This document shows, piece after piece, positions 1 through 8,569 of a stretch of 64,000 bases of DNA (positions are counted from its first letter, which is position 1; each line of letters starts with the position of its first letter). The DNA is from Brevundimonas sp. Leaf363. Its GTDB lineage: Bacteria; Pseudomonadota; Alphaproteobacteria; Caulobacterales; Caulobacteraceae. The notes under the pieces are model-generated. The model was not told where the DNA came from. It saw nothing but the letters and a program-made list of their open reading frames with translations, and did no database searches. Made by a program: the position numbers and the translations under genes. Where the stretch lies: NCBI RefSeq assembly GCF_001424025.1, contig NZ_LMPZ01000004.1, positions 217,458 to 281,457 on the forward strand. Direction: 5' to 3'.

Positions 1-597
1 GCCCATCTTGCGCGCCGCGCCCCGGATGACGGCCGTCAGCTCTTCCGGCGAATAGAACTCCAGCCGCAGCGGAATGCCGAACCGGTCCCGCAGCGGCGTC
101 GCCAGCAGGCCCGCCCGCGTCGTCGCCCCGACCAGGGTGAAGGGCGCCAGATCGATCCGCACCGACCGCGCCGAGGGCCCCTCGCCGATGATCAGGTCGA
201 GGACGTGATCCTCCATGGCCGGATAGAGGATCTCCTCCACCGTCGGGGCCAGGCGATGGATCTCGTCGATGAACAGGACGTCGCGCGGCTCCAGATTGGT
301 CAGGATGGCGGCGAGATCGCCGGCCTTGGCCAGGATCGGGCCGCTGGTGGCGCGGAAACCGACGCCCAGCTCGCGCGCCACGATCTGCGCCAGCGTCGTC
401 TTGCCCAGACCGGGCGGCCCGAACAGCAGGACGTGGTCCAGCGCCTCGCCGCGCGCGCGGGCGGCGTCGGCGAAGATCTTCAAATTGGCCTTGGCCTGCG
501 CCTGGCCGACGAACTCGGCCAGGGTCTGGGGCCGCAGGGCGCGGTCGTAGGTCTCGCCTGGTGCGGCGTCGGGGGAGATGATGCGATCGTCGCTCAC
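1..597 (-). CDS. ruvB: RuvB Holliday junction branch-migration ATPase (partial)
   Basis: This is the N-terminal 199 codons of the RuvB motor that, with RuvA, drives branch migration of Holliday junctions. The left edge of the window cuts off the C-terminal part. The translation starts [11 protein letters not shown] and shows the Walker A motif GPPGLGKTT, the Walker B motif FIDEIHRL and the sensor-type stretch [10 protein letters not shown], all in the usual RuvB order. The start is a GTG at 595-597 that overlaps the ruvA stop codon by 4 bp (GTGA), the expected translational coupling in a ruvC-ruvA-ruvB operon. It is in frame to base 1 with no stop. Identification is very secure; only the end is unknown. 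Confidence 0.97.
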   Translation of the reverse strand, partial: MSDDRIISPDAAPGETYDRALRPQTLAEFVGQAQAKANLKIFADAARARGEALDHVLLFGPPGLGKTTLAQIVARELGVGFRATSGPILAKAGDLAAILTNLEPRDVLFIDEIHRLAPTVEEILYPAMEDHVLDLIIGEGPSARSVRIDLAPFTLVGATTRAGLLATPLRDRFGIPLRLEFYSPEELTAVIRGAARKMG

Positions 598-1217
598 CGC
601 CCCAGCTCCTGCAGGGCCGCGCGGATGGTGGCCGACAGCTCCGCCTCGTCCCCCAGCCGGATGAGCGCCTGGTCCACCGCGCGGCGGGCGTTCACCTCAG
701 CCACGCCGAGCCCGAGCAGGGCGGAGACCGCCTCGCCCGCGATGCTGGGCGGCGGAGGTGCGGCCGGCGAGGCATGGGTTCCGGCGACGGCGCCCGGCGT
801 GAAGCTGACTTCGCCCAGGCTCTTGCCCTTCAGTTCGGTGACGATGCGCAGGGCCAGTTTCGGCCCCACGCCATTGGCGCGGCCGACCGCCGCCTTGTCG
901 TCGCGCGCCACAGCGCCGGCCAGCTCGCCTGGCGGCAGCACGTCCAACACCGACAGCGCCGCCTTGGGCCCCACGCCCTGGATGGCCAGCAGGGTGGTGA
1001 AGGCCCGACGTTCATCGCGTGTCAGAAAGCCGTAGAGCCGCGGGCCGTTGTCCTGGCTCCACTGGCTCTCGACATGCAGCAGCGTCTCGTCGCCGGGCGC
1101 CGGCAGCCGCCCCAGCGTCCGCGCCCCGCAGGCCACTACATAGCCCACGCCGCCGCAGTCGATCAGGCAGTCGCCGTCGCCGACCTCGGCCAGTACGCCT
1201 CGAAGCCGCCCGATCAC
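594..1217 (-). CDS. ruvA: RuvA Holliday junction binding protein
   Basis: RuvA tetramers bind the four-way junction and load RuvB. The 207-residue product starts [15 protein letters not shown], the family's OB-fold N-terminus. It carries the helix-hairpin-helix DNA-binding stretches around [15 protein letters not shown] and [19 protein letters not shown], and ends in a small domain (residues about 160-207) of the kind that contacts RuvB. Length is normal for the family. Its start overlaps the ruvC stop by 4 bp and its stop overlaps the ruvB start by 4 bp, so the three genes are one minus-strand operon. Confidence 0.97.
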   Translation of the reverse strand: MIGRLRGVLAEVGDGDCLIDCGGVGYVVACGARTLGRLPAPGDETLLHVESQWSQDNGPRLYGFLTRDERRAFTTLLAIQGVGPKAALSVLDVLPPGELAGAVARDDKAAVGRANGVGPKLALRIVTELKGKSLGEVSFTPGAVAGTHASPAAPPPPSIAGEAVSALLGLGVAEVNARRAVDQALIRLGDEAELSATIRAALQELGR

Positions 1218-1726
1218 GCCGCCAGCCTCTTCATCCGCCGCAGCTGGGCGTGGGTGACCGCGACGGCCAGGGCGTCCGCCGCATCGGCCGAGACCTCGCC
1301 CGCCGCCGGCAGCAGCCGCCGGATCATGAAGGCGATCTGGGACTTGTCCGCATGGCCGGCGCCGACCACCGCCTTCTTGATCAGGTTCGGCGCATATTCC
1401 GCCACCGACAGGCCGCAGCGGGCCGGGGCCAGCATCACCGCCGCCCGCGCATGGCCCAGCTTCAGCGTCGAGGACGGGTTCATGTTGACGAAGACCTCCT
1501 CGATCGCCGCCTCGTCACAGGCGTGTTCGGCGCAGACCGCGCCCACCGCCTCCAGCAGATGCAGCAACCGCTCGCTGAACGGCGCGCCCTCGGGCGGCGT
1601 CACCACCCCGTGCGCCACCCAGCGCAGGCGAGCCCCTTCGGACACGATCACGCCCCAGCCCGTACGGCGCAGGCCGGGGTCGAGGCCCAGGATCCGCGTT
1701 CCTGTCTGAGTCGCTGCGTTCGTCAT
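1214..1726 (-). CDS. ruvC: RuvC Holliday junction resolvase
   Basis: This endodeoxyribonuclease resolves Holliday junctions left by RuvAB. The 170-residue product has the RNase H-like fold signature: the first catalytic Asp lies in [15 protein letters not shown], the next acidic residues in AAIEEVFV, and the C-terminal motif is [12 protein letters not shown]. The Lys/Ser-rich segment [15 protein letters not shown] is typical. It is the first gene of the ruvC-ruvA-ruvB operon. The start ATG at 1726 is the first in-frame Met and leaves 84 bp to the divergent gene at 1811, where the promoters for both must lie. Confidence 0.97.
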   Translation of the reverse strand: MTNAATQTGTRILGLDPGLRRTGWGVIVSEGARLRWVAHGVVTPPEGAPFSERLLHLLEAVGAVCAEHACDEAAIEEVFVNMNPSSTLKLGHARAAVMLAPARCGLSVAEYAPNLIKKAVVGAGHADKSQIAFMIRRLLPAAGEVSADAADALAVAVTHAQLRRMKRLAA

Positions 1727-1810
1727 TCGTTCCCGTCATGCCCGAAAGAGGGTTTATGGACAATGACCGGCGCTGCGCTAGCGTGATCGCGGACGACTGA
1801 GGACAACATC

Positions 1811-2140
1811 ATGAGCCAGGGTGCAGGCTTCGGCGCGGTCGTCGCCCTGTCCAGACAGGCGGAACGCAAGCTCGTCGACGCCCTGCGCCGCGGCGGGGCG
1901 TTTTCGGAACAGACGGCCGTCGAGATCAATGCGTCGAAGATGATCGGCGTGCAGGCCCTGAAGCGACTGCATAAGGCGGGCGTCATCGGCGCGGCGGGCG
2001 ACGGGCGCTACTGGCTGAACGAGGAGACGCTTTCGCAGCTGACGGTGAAGCGCGGGGGCAAGGCCGGATGGATCGTCATCGTCGTCTTGTTCGTGCTGGT
2101 CATCTCGCTGGGCGTGATCGCCAGCCAAGTGGGGGCCTAG
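1811..2140 (+). CDS. Small winged-helix-like protein with C-terminal membrane anchor
   Basis: I do not recognise a named family. The 109-residue product has an N-terminal part (about residues 10-75) that reads like a winged-helix domain: helical segments around ALSRQAERKLVDALRRGG and IGVQALKRLHKAGVIG, followed by the short wing-like strand DGRYWLNEETL. A basic patch (VKRGGK) then precedes a single hydrophobic helix (GWIVIVVLFVLVISLGVIAS, about residues 86-105) that runs to the C-terminus. This predicts a tail-anchored protein with a cytoplasmic, perhaps nucleic-acid-binding, domain. It is divergent from ruvC and convergent with the TonB-like gene. DNA binding is an inference from the fold pattern only. 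Confidence 0.75.
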   Translation: MSQGAGFGAVVALSRQAERKLVDALRRGGAFSEQTAVEINASKMIGVQALKRLHKAGVIGAAGDGRYWLNEETLSQLTVKRGGKAGWIVIVVLFVLVISLGVIASQVGA

Positions 2141-2147
2141 GCGGCGC

Positions 2148-2669
2148 TCACTGCAGGCGAAAACGGACCGTGAACTGCATGCGGCCGGTCTGAGGGACGC
2201 CGTTGATGGTCGACGGATGCACGCGCGCCTGCAGCGCCGAGCGCGCGGCCGCGTCACCGAAACCCATGCCCGCCGGGTCCTCGCTCTTGATCTCGCACGG
2301 CCCCAGTCGGCCTTCGGTCGAGACAGCGCAGCCAAGGGTTGCCGAGCCGGCGTCGATCCCGGCCTTCTGTGCCCGGTCCGGATAATAGGGGGCGGGCCTC
2401 TCGCGCCAATCGATAGTGGTGACACTGCGTCCCTGCGTATCCAGGGTCGGAGCCGGCGGCGGCGATTCGGGCTGCGGCGACGCCTGTTCTATCCGGCTGT
2501 GCCGAGACGGCGCCGGAAGGCTGATCCGCTCGAAGAAGCCCGAGGCGAACGCGACGGCAACCAGCAGGAAGAGGACCGCCGCGCCCAGGCCGATCAGCAG
2601 CCAGAAAAGGCTCCAGAACCGGCGCCGGTCCTGGTCGGACAGGCCGACGTCCATCTCTCCCGGCTGCAT
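2148..2669 (-). CDS. TonB C-terminal-like (energy transducer) membrane protein
   Basis: The 173-residue product has an N-terminal cytoplasmic stub, one membrane helix (about residues 18-43, FWLLIGLGAAVLFLLVAVAF), a Pro-rich linker (SPQPESPPPAPTLD) and a C-terminal domain resembling the TonB C-terminal fold: PAPYYPDRAQKAGIDAGSAT, GCAVSTEGRLGPC and a final beta strand GRMQFTVRFRL. TonB proteins couple the inner-membrane proton gradient to outer-membrane receptors. This one has no ExbB/ExbD beside it, so it may be an auxiliary or a stand-alone TonB-box protein. The start ATG follows an excellent ribosome site, GGGGAGGGTTC. The gene stands alone, ending 7 bp from its convergent neighbour. Confidence 0.8.
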   Translation of the reverse strand: MQPGEMDVGLSDQDRRRFWSLFWLLIGLGAAVLFLLVAVAFASGFFERISLPAPSRHSRIEQASPQPESPPPAPTLDTQGRSVTTIDWRERPAPYYPDRAQKAGIDAGSATLGCAVSTEGRLGPCEIKSEDPAGMGFGDAAARSALQARVHPSTINGVPQTGRMQFTVRFRLQ

Positions 2670-2741
2670 GAACCCTCCCCGGCTGCACCCCGCGTCATAC
2701 CGGGGCGCCAGATGGCCGCGGTCAAGCCGTGGCGGTCGGGG

Positions 2742-3260
2742 TCAGCCGTGGGCTTCGATGTATTCCTCGGGATCCTTGTTCACCGGTTTCACGCCGGTGA
2801 TGTGCTCGGCCTCGAAGGCGGCGAACTGGACGGCCAGGTCGTGGCGCAGGGACACCGGCGCGTTGCGGCGGAAGTCGGTCAGCCCCTGCCGTTCCTCCTC
2901 GCCCATATGTTTGGAGTTGACGATGTTGGCCTTGCCTACCGCCTCGATCCACGCGCCCGTTCCAACGGGGTATTGATCGACGGCCTTCACCGCGTCGCGC
3001 AGCTTGTTGTGGTCCTCGATGGCGTCCTCGGTCTCGCCCTCGACCGTACCGTCCTCGGCGTCATTGGCGCCCTCGCCACGCTTCAGCAGCTCCGGATAGA
3101 AGAACCGCTCTTCCGCCTCGGCGTGAACGTCCAGAAACGCCTTCAGCCGCGACCACACGGCGCCCAAAGCGTCGGTGTCCTTCGGATCGATCTGCTCGAT
3201 GATGGCGAACAGCCGGCGCTGCTCGGCGTGGTCGTCGAGGATCAGTTGGGTGATGTCCAA
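2742..3260 (-). CDS. Hemerythrin HHE-domain protein
   Basis: This is a four-helix HHE cation-binding protein of about 172 residues. The metal-ligand pattern is visible as DDHAEQRRLF, then HAEAEERFFYPEL, EDHNKLRD and SKHMGEEERQGL. Such proteins bind a di-iron centre and are implicated in oxygen, NO or redox sensing. I place the start at the TTG at 3260 because GGAG lies 7 bp upstream and the protein then begins at DITQLILDDH. The longer reading from another TTG at 3293 adds a basic, non-conserved leader (RLHRKRRS). It is monocistronic between the TonB-like gene and the toxin-antitoxin pair. What it senses here is unknown. Confidence 0.87.
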   Translation of the reverse strand: MDITQLILDDHAEQRRLFAIIEQIDPKDTDALGAVWSRLKAFLDVHAEAEERFFYPELLKRGEGANDAEDGTVEGETEDAIEDHNKLRDAVKAVDQYPVGTGAWIEAVGKANIVNSKHMGEEERQGLTDFRRNAPVSLRHDLAVQFAAFEAEHITGVKPVNKDPEEYIEAHG

Positions 3261-3338
3261 GGAAAGGCTCCGGCGCTTACGGTGAAGCCGCAATACGCCC
3301 GCGCCAATGGCCGGTTCCGTGCGAACGACTCGCGGCGG

Positions 3339-3629
3339 TCAGGCCTGCGGTTCGCGGCTTGTGTGCCAGACGCGCAGGATCAGCACGCTGTCGTGTTCGA
3401 CCCGGTAAACCAGAAGGAACGGCGTGGCCGCGACGACCAGTTCGCGTCTGCCATCCGGCCGCGCCCGCCCCTTGTTCGGAAAGTCTCGTAGCCCCGCCGC
3501 GGAGGCGAGCACGCGATCTTCTGTCGCGATGGCGGCCGAGATGTTGTCACGGGCGATGAAGTTGACGCCGTCTTCCAGTTCGGCTTGCGCCTGTGGCGTC
3601 CAGATCGCCTTCAAGCGGCGGCCGTCCAA
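3339..3629 (-). CDS. parE: ParE/RelE-family toxin
   Basis: The 96-residue product matches the ParE/RelE toxin fold. It has an early helix WTPQAQAELEDGVNFIARDN, the characteristic NKGRARPDGRRELVV loop, the strand FLLVYRVEHDSVLILRVWH and a C-terminal Arg. ParE toxins poison DNA gyrase, while RelE types cut mRNA on the ribosome; the sequence looks closer to ParE by its GR..RP..RELV block. It lies downstream of and overlaps the antitoxin gene by 19 bp, the usual antitoxin-first order with coupling. Initiation could also be a few codons downstream of the ATG chosen. The target is inferred from the family. Confidence 0.87.
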   Translation of the reverse strand: MDGRRLKAIWTPQAQAELEDGVNFIARDNISAAIATEDRVLASAAGLRDFPNKGRARPDGRRELVVAATPFLLVYRVEHDSVLILRVWHTSREPQA

Positions 3630-3862
3630 CGCGCGCGGCGCGCAAGCAGTCGGGCGACCACCTCTTCATGAGGTATGCCCTCACCGGCCGCGAGCGACCC
3701 CTCGGCCTCCGCGATCGCGGCGTCCAAGGCGTCTTGCTCGCTGGCGATCCGCTCCGCCGCCTCGACAAGCAAGTCACCGGAGGGTCGTCCCCGGCTGATC
3801 GAAAGCGCATCCAGCTTGGCCTTGACGGCCTCGTCGATCTCGATGGTCACGTGCACGGTCAT
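3611..3862 (-). CDS. ParD-like antitoxin
   Basis: The 83-residue product begins MTVHVTIEIDEAVKAKLDAL, a ribbon-helix-helix opening typical of ParD/CopG-type antitoxins, which dimerise on DNA and repress their own promoter. The second half (ASEQDALDAAIAEAEGSLAAGEGIPHEEVVARLLARR) is an acidic helix ending in the GxxxxHEEV segment that these antitoxins use to wrap the ParE toxin. It is the first gene of a two-gene cassette. The short upstream gap (36 bp to the yebC stop) means its promoter either sits there or lies in the end of yebC. Confidence 0.87.
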   Translation of the reverse strand: MTVHVTIEIDEAVKAKLDALSISRGRPSGDLLVEAAERIASEQDALDAAIAEAEGSLAAGEGIPHEEVVARLLARRARWTAAA

Positions 3863-3898
3863 GACGGTCAGCCTATCACGACCGCCGCCGACCGAAAA

Positions 3899-4672
3899 TC
3901 ACCCGCCGAACTTGGCGGCGTCCTCGTCCGAGATGTCTTCGTTGGAATAGACCGAGGAGACGTCGTCCTCGGCGTCCAGGGCGTCCAGCAGCTTGAACAG
4001 CACTCCGACCGCATCGCCCGTGACCGCCACTTCGGACTGGGGCTTCCAGACGATGGCGGTGGACTTGGGGTCGCCCAGGATCTTGGACATCGCCTCGGCG
4101 ACGTCGTTCAGGTCCTCGAAGGCGGTCCAGATGACATGGCCCGGCGCATCCTCGTAGATGTCCGGCTTGACCAGATCGCTCTCGACGTCCTGGGCGCCCG
4201 CCTCGATGGCGGCCTCCATGACGGCGTCCTCGGTGCCCGCTTCGGCGGCGTAGACGATCTTGCCGACGCGGTCCCACATGAAGGCGACCGAGTTCATCTC
4301 GCCCAGCGCGCCGCCGTTCTTCTTGAAGGCGGCGCCGATGTTCGAGGCGGCGCGATTGCGGTTGTCGGTCAGGGCCTCGACGATGATGCCGACCCCGCCG
4401 GGGCCGCGACCCTCGTAGCGGATCTCTTCCATCGTATCGACGTCGCCGCCGGCCGCCTTGTTGATGGCGCGGGTGATGACGTCCTTGGGCAGGCTTTCGG
4501 CCTTGGCGTTGTTGATGGCCAGGCGCAGGCGCGGGTTCAGCGCCGGGTCCGGCACGCCCGACTTGGCCGCCACGGTGATGTCGCGCGACAGCTTGGAGAA
4601 GGCCTTGGAGCGCACCGCATCGGCGCGACCCTTGCGGTGCATGATGTTCTTGAACTTGGAATGGCCGGCCAT
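3899..4672 (-). CDS. yebC: YebC/PmpR (TACO1) family protein
   Basis: The 257-residue product starts [15 protein letters not shown], the hallmark of the YebC/TACO1 family. It continues with the conserved DKR-like [38 protein letters not shown] and the block [22 protein letters not shown]. It ends with an acidic tail [16 protein letters not shown]. Members act as translation factors that relieve ribosome stalling and are often labelled transcriptional regulators. yebC upstream of ruvC is a widespread arrangement; here four small genes have come between them. The start is well supported by the universal N-terminus. Confidence 0.96.
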   Translation of the reverse strand: MAGHSKFKNIMHRKGRADAVRSKAFSKLSRDITVAAKSGVPDPALNPRLRLAINNAKAESLPKDVITRAINKAAGGDVDTMEEIRYEGRGPGGVGIIVEALTDNRNRAASNIGAAFKKNGGALGEMNSVAFMWDRVGKIVYAAEAGTEDAVMEAAIEAGAQDVESDLVKPDIYEDAPGHVIWTAFEDLNDVAEAMSKILGDPKSTAIVWKPQSEVAVTGDAVGVLFKLLDALDAEDDVSSVYSNEDISDEDAAKFGG

Positions 4673-4857
4673 GAAGGTCTCTTAGTGGGCGCTACGCTCG
4701 CGACGCGGTCGCTCGCTGCTTGAGCGCAAGAAGCTCGCGCTCGGCTTGGATCAGGTTGGCGCTCCTAGCCGATGGCGGCGCGACTGTCACCACAGGCGGA
4801 ACCGCAGCGCTTGGCCGGGGATTACGTCGCCGATCCCCCGAACCACGGAGACCCGCC

Positions 4858-5058
4858 ATGTCCGCCACCGATGCCCCGATTGATGACGACCTGCTGGGCG
4901 ACGAGGACCTGGAAGGCGCCGACATCGTCGAATGGTACGAGGCGCGCCCCGTCACCGTCTCGACCGTGGTGGCGACCGGCAGCATCGTGACCGCCTTCGC
5001 GCTGGGCGCCCTGACCGCCGTGGGCGCGCTGTTCCTGATCGGGCGTCTGGACGACTGA
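4858..5058 (+). CDS. Small single-pass membrane protein
   Basis: The 66-residue product begins MSATDAPIDDDLLGDEDLEG with a strongly acidic N-terminal half. One membrane helix follows (VVATGSIVTAFALGALTAVGALFLIG, about residues 36-61), then RLDD. The start ATG has GGAG upstream (acggagacccgcc). I do not recognise a family. Acidic head plus one Ala/Gly-rich helix suggests a small inner-membrane protein that could modulate a larger partner, but nothing in the neighbourhood identifies it. The 185 bp between it and yebC hold no other convincing gene. Confidence 0.6.
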   Translation: MSATDAPIDDDLLGDEDLEGADIVEWYEARPVTVSTVVATGSIVTAFALGALTAVGALFLIGRLDD

Positions 5059-5066
5059 GGTCGCCC

Positions 5067-5498
5067 TCAGCCCTGAAGGTTCTCGACCACGGCGCGCAGC
5101 TTGGCCGGCAGCGGCTTGGGCCGGCGCGTCGCGGCGTCGACGTAGACGTGGACGAAATGTCCGACGGCGGCCGCCGTCTCTACGCCGCGCTTGAAGACCG
5201 CGAATCCGTACTCGACGCTGGACGTCCCGACGCGCGTGACGCGGATCCCGACCTCGATCACGTCGGGGAACTTCAACGCCGAGGTGTAGCGACAGCCGCT
5301 GTCGACCACCAGGCCGATGGACTCGTCCAGGGCATCGGCGATCAGCAGATGCGCGTTCACCGCCGAATCGACGAACTCGTAGAATTTGGCGTTGTTGATG
5401 TGGCTGTACTGATCGTTGTCGGCCCAGCGCGTCGAGACCATGTGAAAGGCCCGGTAGGTGCTCCGCAGCGCCAACGCGCCTTCGTCCGGTTTCGGCAT
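5067..5498 (-). CDS. Acyl-CoA thioesterase, 4HBT hotdog family
   Basis: The 143-residue product carries the 4-hydroxybenzoyl-CoA thioesterase-type active-site stretch TRWADNDQYSHINNAKFYEF, in which the catalytic Asp and the HINNAKF helix are recognisable. It has the usual single-hotdog length. Such enzymes hydrolyse acyl-CoA thioesters, with YbgC/FadM-like members acting on short or aromatic acyl-CoAs. The start ATG at 5498 has a good ribosome site (GCGGAGGAACT). It stands alone, divergent from the alcohol dehydrogenase 125 bp away. Substrate is not determinable from the sequence. Confidence 0.9.
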   Translation of the reverse strand: MPKPDEGALALRSTYRAFHMVSTRWADNDQYSHINNAKFYEFVDSAVNAHLLIADALDESIGLVVDSGCRYTSALKFPDVIEVGIRVTRVGTSSVEYGFAVFKRGVETAAAVGHFVHVYVDAATRRPKPLPAKLRAVVENLQG

Positions 5499-5623
5499 AG
5501 TTCCTCCGCTGGTGGTCTTCGTCGGCGCTCGGCCGCTCGTCTGTGCGAGGCGTGACGCTGTGATTTGGACGACGTTGCGTCAAGCGCTTATCGCTGGGTC
5601 GTGAACGAAGGCCGGGACAGACC

Positions 5624-6748
5624 ATGACCACGACGCGCGCCGCGATCCTGAGCGAAATGGGCGCCGCCCGCCCCTATGCCGATGGCCGGCCGCTGTCTCT
5701 GCAGACGGTGACCCTGGACCCGCCTGGCCGCGGCGAGGTGAGGGTGGCGATCCGGGCGGCGGGCCTGTGTCACTCCGACCTGTCCGTCATCAACGGCGAC
5801 CGGCCCCGTCCTCTGCCCATGGCCATCGGCCACGAGGCCGCCGGCGTCGTCGAGGCGCTGGGCGAGGGCGTCGAGGATCTGGACGTCGGCGATCACGTAG
5901 TCATGGTCTTCATGCCGTCGTGCGGCCACTGCGATCCGTGCGCGGGCGGGCGGCCGGCACTGTGCGAGCCGGGCGCGGCGGCCAATGGGCGGGGGGAGCT
6001 GCTGGGCGGCGGGCGGCGGCTGTTCCGCGAGGGCGAGGCGGTGAACCACCATCTCGGCTGCTCGGCCTTCGCGGACCGCGCCGTGGTGTCGCGCCGGTCA
6101 CTGGTGAAGGTCGATCCGGACCTGCCGTTCGAGATCGCCGCCCTGTTCGGCTGTGCGGTTTTGACGGGCGTTGGGGCGGTGGTGAACACCGCGAAGGTCC
6201 AGGCCGGCCAGTCGGTCGTGATCATCGGCCTGGGCGGCGTGGGCCTGGCCAGCGTGCTGGGCGCGATGGCGTCGGGCGCCGCTCCGGTCATCGCCGTGGA
6301 CCTGTCGGAGGAGAAACTGGCCCTGGCCCGGTCGCTGGGCGCCGTCACCGTCAACGGCGGCGACGCCGATGCGGTCGATCAGGTGCGCGCCCTGACCCGG
6401 GGCGGCGCCGACGTGGCCTTCGAGATGGCCGGTTCGGCCCGCGCGCTGGAGAACGCCTGGAAGATGACGCGGCGCGGCGGCCTGACCGTCACCGCCGGCC
6501 TGCCCCCGCCCGAGGCGGCGCTGGCGGTCAACATCGTCTCGTTGGTCGCCGAGGAGCGCACCCTGAAGGGCAGCTATATCGGAACCTGCGTGCCCAGCCG
6601 CGACATCCCTCGCTTCGTCGCCCTGTATCGCGACGGCCGCCTGCCGGTGGACCGGCTGATGAGCGGCGTCATCGCACTGGACGACATCAACGAGGGCTTC
6701 GACCGGCTGGATCGGGGCGAGGTGGTCAGGCTGGTGGTGAAGCCCTGA
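5624..6748 (+). CDS. Zinc-dependent alcohol dehydrogenase (MDR family)
   Basis: The 374-residue medium-chain dehydrogenase has the catalytic zinc site (GLCHSD near residue 48, GHEAAG near 70) and the structural zinc cysteines in PSCGHCDPCAGGRPALCEPG. The Rossmann motif is IIGLGGVGLAS, with an acidic residue after the second strand (VIAVDLSEEKL), so NAD(H) use is likely. It most resembles the class III/Rxyl_3153-like alcohol dehydrogenases that oxidise primary alcohols or aldehyde adducts. It is convergent with the symporter gene, with only 9 bp between their ends. Specificity cannot be called. Confidence 0.92.
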   Translation: MTTTRAAILSEMGAARPYADGRPLSLQTVTLDPPGRGEVRVAIRAAGLCHSDLSVINGDRPRPLPMAIGHEAAGVVEALGEGVEDLDVGDHVVMVFMPSCGHCDPCAGGRPALCEPGAAANGRGELLGGGRRLFREGEAVNHHLGCSAFADRAVVSRRSLVKVDPDLPFEIAALFGCAVLTGVGAVVNTAKVQAGQSVVIIGLGGVGLASVLGAMASGAAPVIAVDLSEEKLALARSLGAVTVNGGDADAVDQVRALTRGGADVAFEMAGSARALENAWKMTRRGGLTVTAGLPPPEAALAVNIVSLVAEERTLKGSYIGTCVPSRDIPRFVALYRDGRLPVDRLMSGVIALDDINEGFDRLDRGEVVRLVVKP

Positions 6749-6757
6749 CCAGGCCGA

Positions 6758-8341
6758 TCACCACCAGATCCAGTAGACCGCGATCAGGAAGGCGATGACG
6801 CCCACGCCGGCGATGTTGAAGCCGAGCGAGGTCTTGTAGCTAACGCCGTCCAGACGGATCTGCATCGTGCCGGGCTTGGGCGGCATCAGCAGCGACACGA
6901 CGACCGCCGCGACCAGGGAGGCGAGGAAGACCACGCCGACGCGGTTCATGAACGGGAAGATGAACTGGCCGCTTTCCTGCAGCCACCAGAACACCGCCGA
7001 CAGCACCACCGAGCCGATCGCCGCCGTCAGGGCGCCGGCCTCCGACGCGCGGCGCCAGAACAGACCCAGCATGAAGATGACCACGATGCCGGGGGTGAAG
7101 AAGCCGGTGAACTCCTGGATGAACTGGAAGGCCTGATCGAAGCCGCCCAGCAGCGGGCGCGCGACCAGAACGCCGATGACCATGGCGACCACGGCCGAGA
7201 TGCGGCCGACGGTGACCAGATGATGCTCCGACACGTCCTTCTTGACCTTGGCGTACAGGTCCAGGGTGAAGATGGTCGAGATCGAGTTCACCTTGGACGC
7301 CAGCGAGGCGACGATGGCGGCGATCAGGGCCGCGAAGACCAGGCCCTTAAGCCCGGTCGGCAGCAGGTTCATCATGGTCGGATAGGCCTGGTCCGGCTTG
7401 ACCAGACCCGGCGCGACGATCAGCGCCGCCAGACCCGGCAGCACGATGATCACCGGCATCAGCAGCTTCAGATAGGCGGCGAAGGCGATGCCCTTCTGGG
7501 CTTCTTGCGTCGACTTGGCGGCTAGGGCGCGCTGGATGATGTACTGGTTGAAGCCCCAGTAGCTGATGTTCATGACCCACAGCCCGCCCAGCAGCACGGC
7601 GATGCCCGGCAGCTGCTGATAGTTGGGATTGTCGGGCGACAGGATCATGTCGAACTTCTCGGGGAAGCGCGCCAGCAGCGTCGTGAAGCCGTCGACGACG
7701 CCCGATCCGCCGGTGTTGTCGGCGATGTGGTTCAGGGCGATGTAGCCGATGATCAGACCGCCCGCGACCAGCAGGGCCACCTGTACGATGTCGGTCAGGG
7801 CCACGGCCTTCAGACCGCCCCACAGCTGATAGGCCAGCGCGAAGACGGCGATGCAGACGATGGCCAGCATCTGGTCGATGCCGGTGACGGTCGAGACGGC
7901 GATGGACCCCAGCCACAGGATCGAGGTCACGTTCACGAATACGTAGAGCAGCAGCCAGAAGACGGCCATCACGTTGCGGATCGTCGGCCCGTACCGCTGC
8001 TGCAGGAACTGCGGCATGGTCACGATCTCGTTGCGCAGGAAGATCGGCAGGAAGAACTTCCCGACGATCAGCAGCGTCAGCGCCGCCATCCATTCGTACG
8101 ACGCGATGCCCAGGCCGATCACATAGCCCGAGCCGCTCATGCCGATGATCTGTTCGGCCGAGATGTTGGCCGCGATCAGGGAGGCGCCGATGGCCCACCA
8201 GGGCAGATTCTTGGAGGCCAAGAAGTAGTCGGTCGACGTCTTGGTCGTACCCGCCTTGTCGCGCGACACGAACTGGGCGAGCCCGAAGATGAAGACGGCG
8301 TATACCGCCAGGATCACCAGATCGATGGTGGCGAGATTCAT
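6758..8341 (-). CDS. Sodium/solute symporter (SSS family), probable sugar symporter
   Basis: The roughly 527-residue inner-membrane protein has about 14 hydrophobic helices. It carries the SSS family pattern: an early STDYFLASKNLPWWAIGASLIAAN stretch (given here only to locate it, residues about 32-55), ISAEQIIGMSGSGY, and the sodium-site region GLKAVALTDIVQV. Its closest character is that of the SGLT/vSGLT-type glucose-galactose branch rather than proline or pantothenate carriers. I start it at the ATG at 8341, preceded by GGGGGAGG; a longer reading to 8473 lacks conservation. It is divergent from a sugar-dehydrogenase-type gene, so the pair probably imports and oxidises one aldose. Confidence 0.88.
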   Translation of the reverse strand: MNLATIDLVILAVYAVFIFGLAQFVSRDKAGTTKTSTDYFLASKNLPWWAIGASLIAANISAEQIIGMSGSGYVIGLGIASYEWMAALTLLIVGKFFLPIFLRNEIVTMPQFLQQRYGPTIRNVMAVFWLLLYVFVNVTSILWLGSIAVSTVTGIDQMLAIVCIAVFALAYQLWGGLKAVALTDIVQVALLVAGGLIIGYIALNHIADNTGGSGVVDGFTTLLARFPEKFDMILSPDNPNYQQLPGIAVLLGGLWVMNISYWGFNQYIIQRALAAKSTQEAQKGIAFAAYLKLLMPVIIVLPGLAALIVAPGLVKPDQAYPTMMNLLPTGLKGLVFAALIAAIVASLASKVNSISTIFTLDLYAKVKKDVSEHHLVTVGRISAVVAMVIGVLVARPLLGGFDQAFQFIQEFTGFFTPGIVVIFMLGLFWRRASEAGALTAAIGSVVLSAVFWWLQESGQFIFPFMNRVGVVFLASLVAAVVVSLLMPPKPGTMQIRLDGVSYKTSLGFNIAGVGVIAFLIAVYWIWW

Positions 8342-8471
8342 GTGGCGGCCTCCCCCGGACGCAGATGTTTCTGGAGCGAAGATCTGTGCCCTGACCGCGT
8401 CATGACCGATTTCGCTCTGGACGGCCCCGACGGGCTCTGGCGTCAGGTAAAGCGGTTTAGCCTGAAGCGAC

Positions 8472-8479
8472 AAGCGCTT
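8472..8479. promoter_or_regulatory. Candidate LacI/GalR-type operator between symporter and dehydrogenase
   Basis: The 228 bp between the divergent symporter and dehydrogenase starts contains the perfect palindrome AAGCGCTT, with the half-site-like AAGCGGTTTA about 20 bp before it. A central CG in an 8-bp palindrome is the style of LacI-family operators that control sugar genes. No regulator is adjacent, and the nearest LacI gene (20571-21584) seems to serve a different motif. Weak evidence. Confidence 0.35.
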
Positions 8480-8569
8480 TCGCCAGCAAAGACTGTTTCA
8501 GATGCGGGGACGGCTTTGCGCCGCCTGCGGAACGTCGTAGCAAACCGCCAACGAACAGAGGGAATGCGC

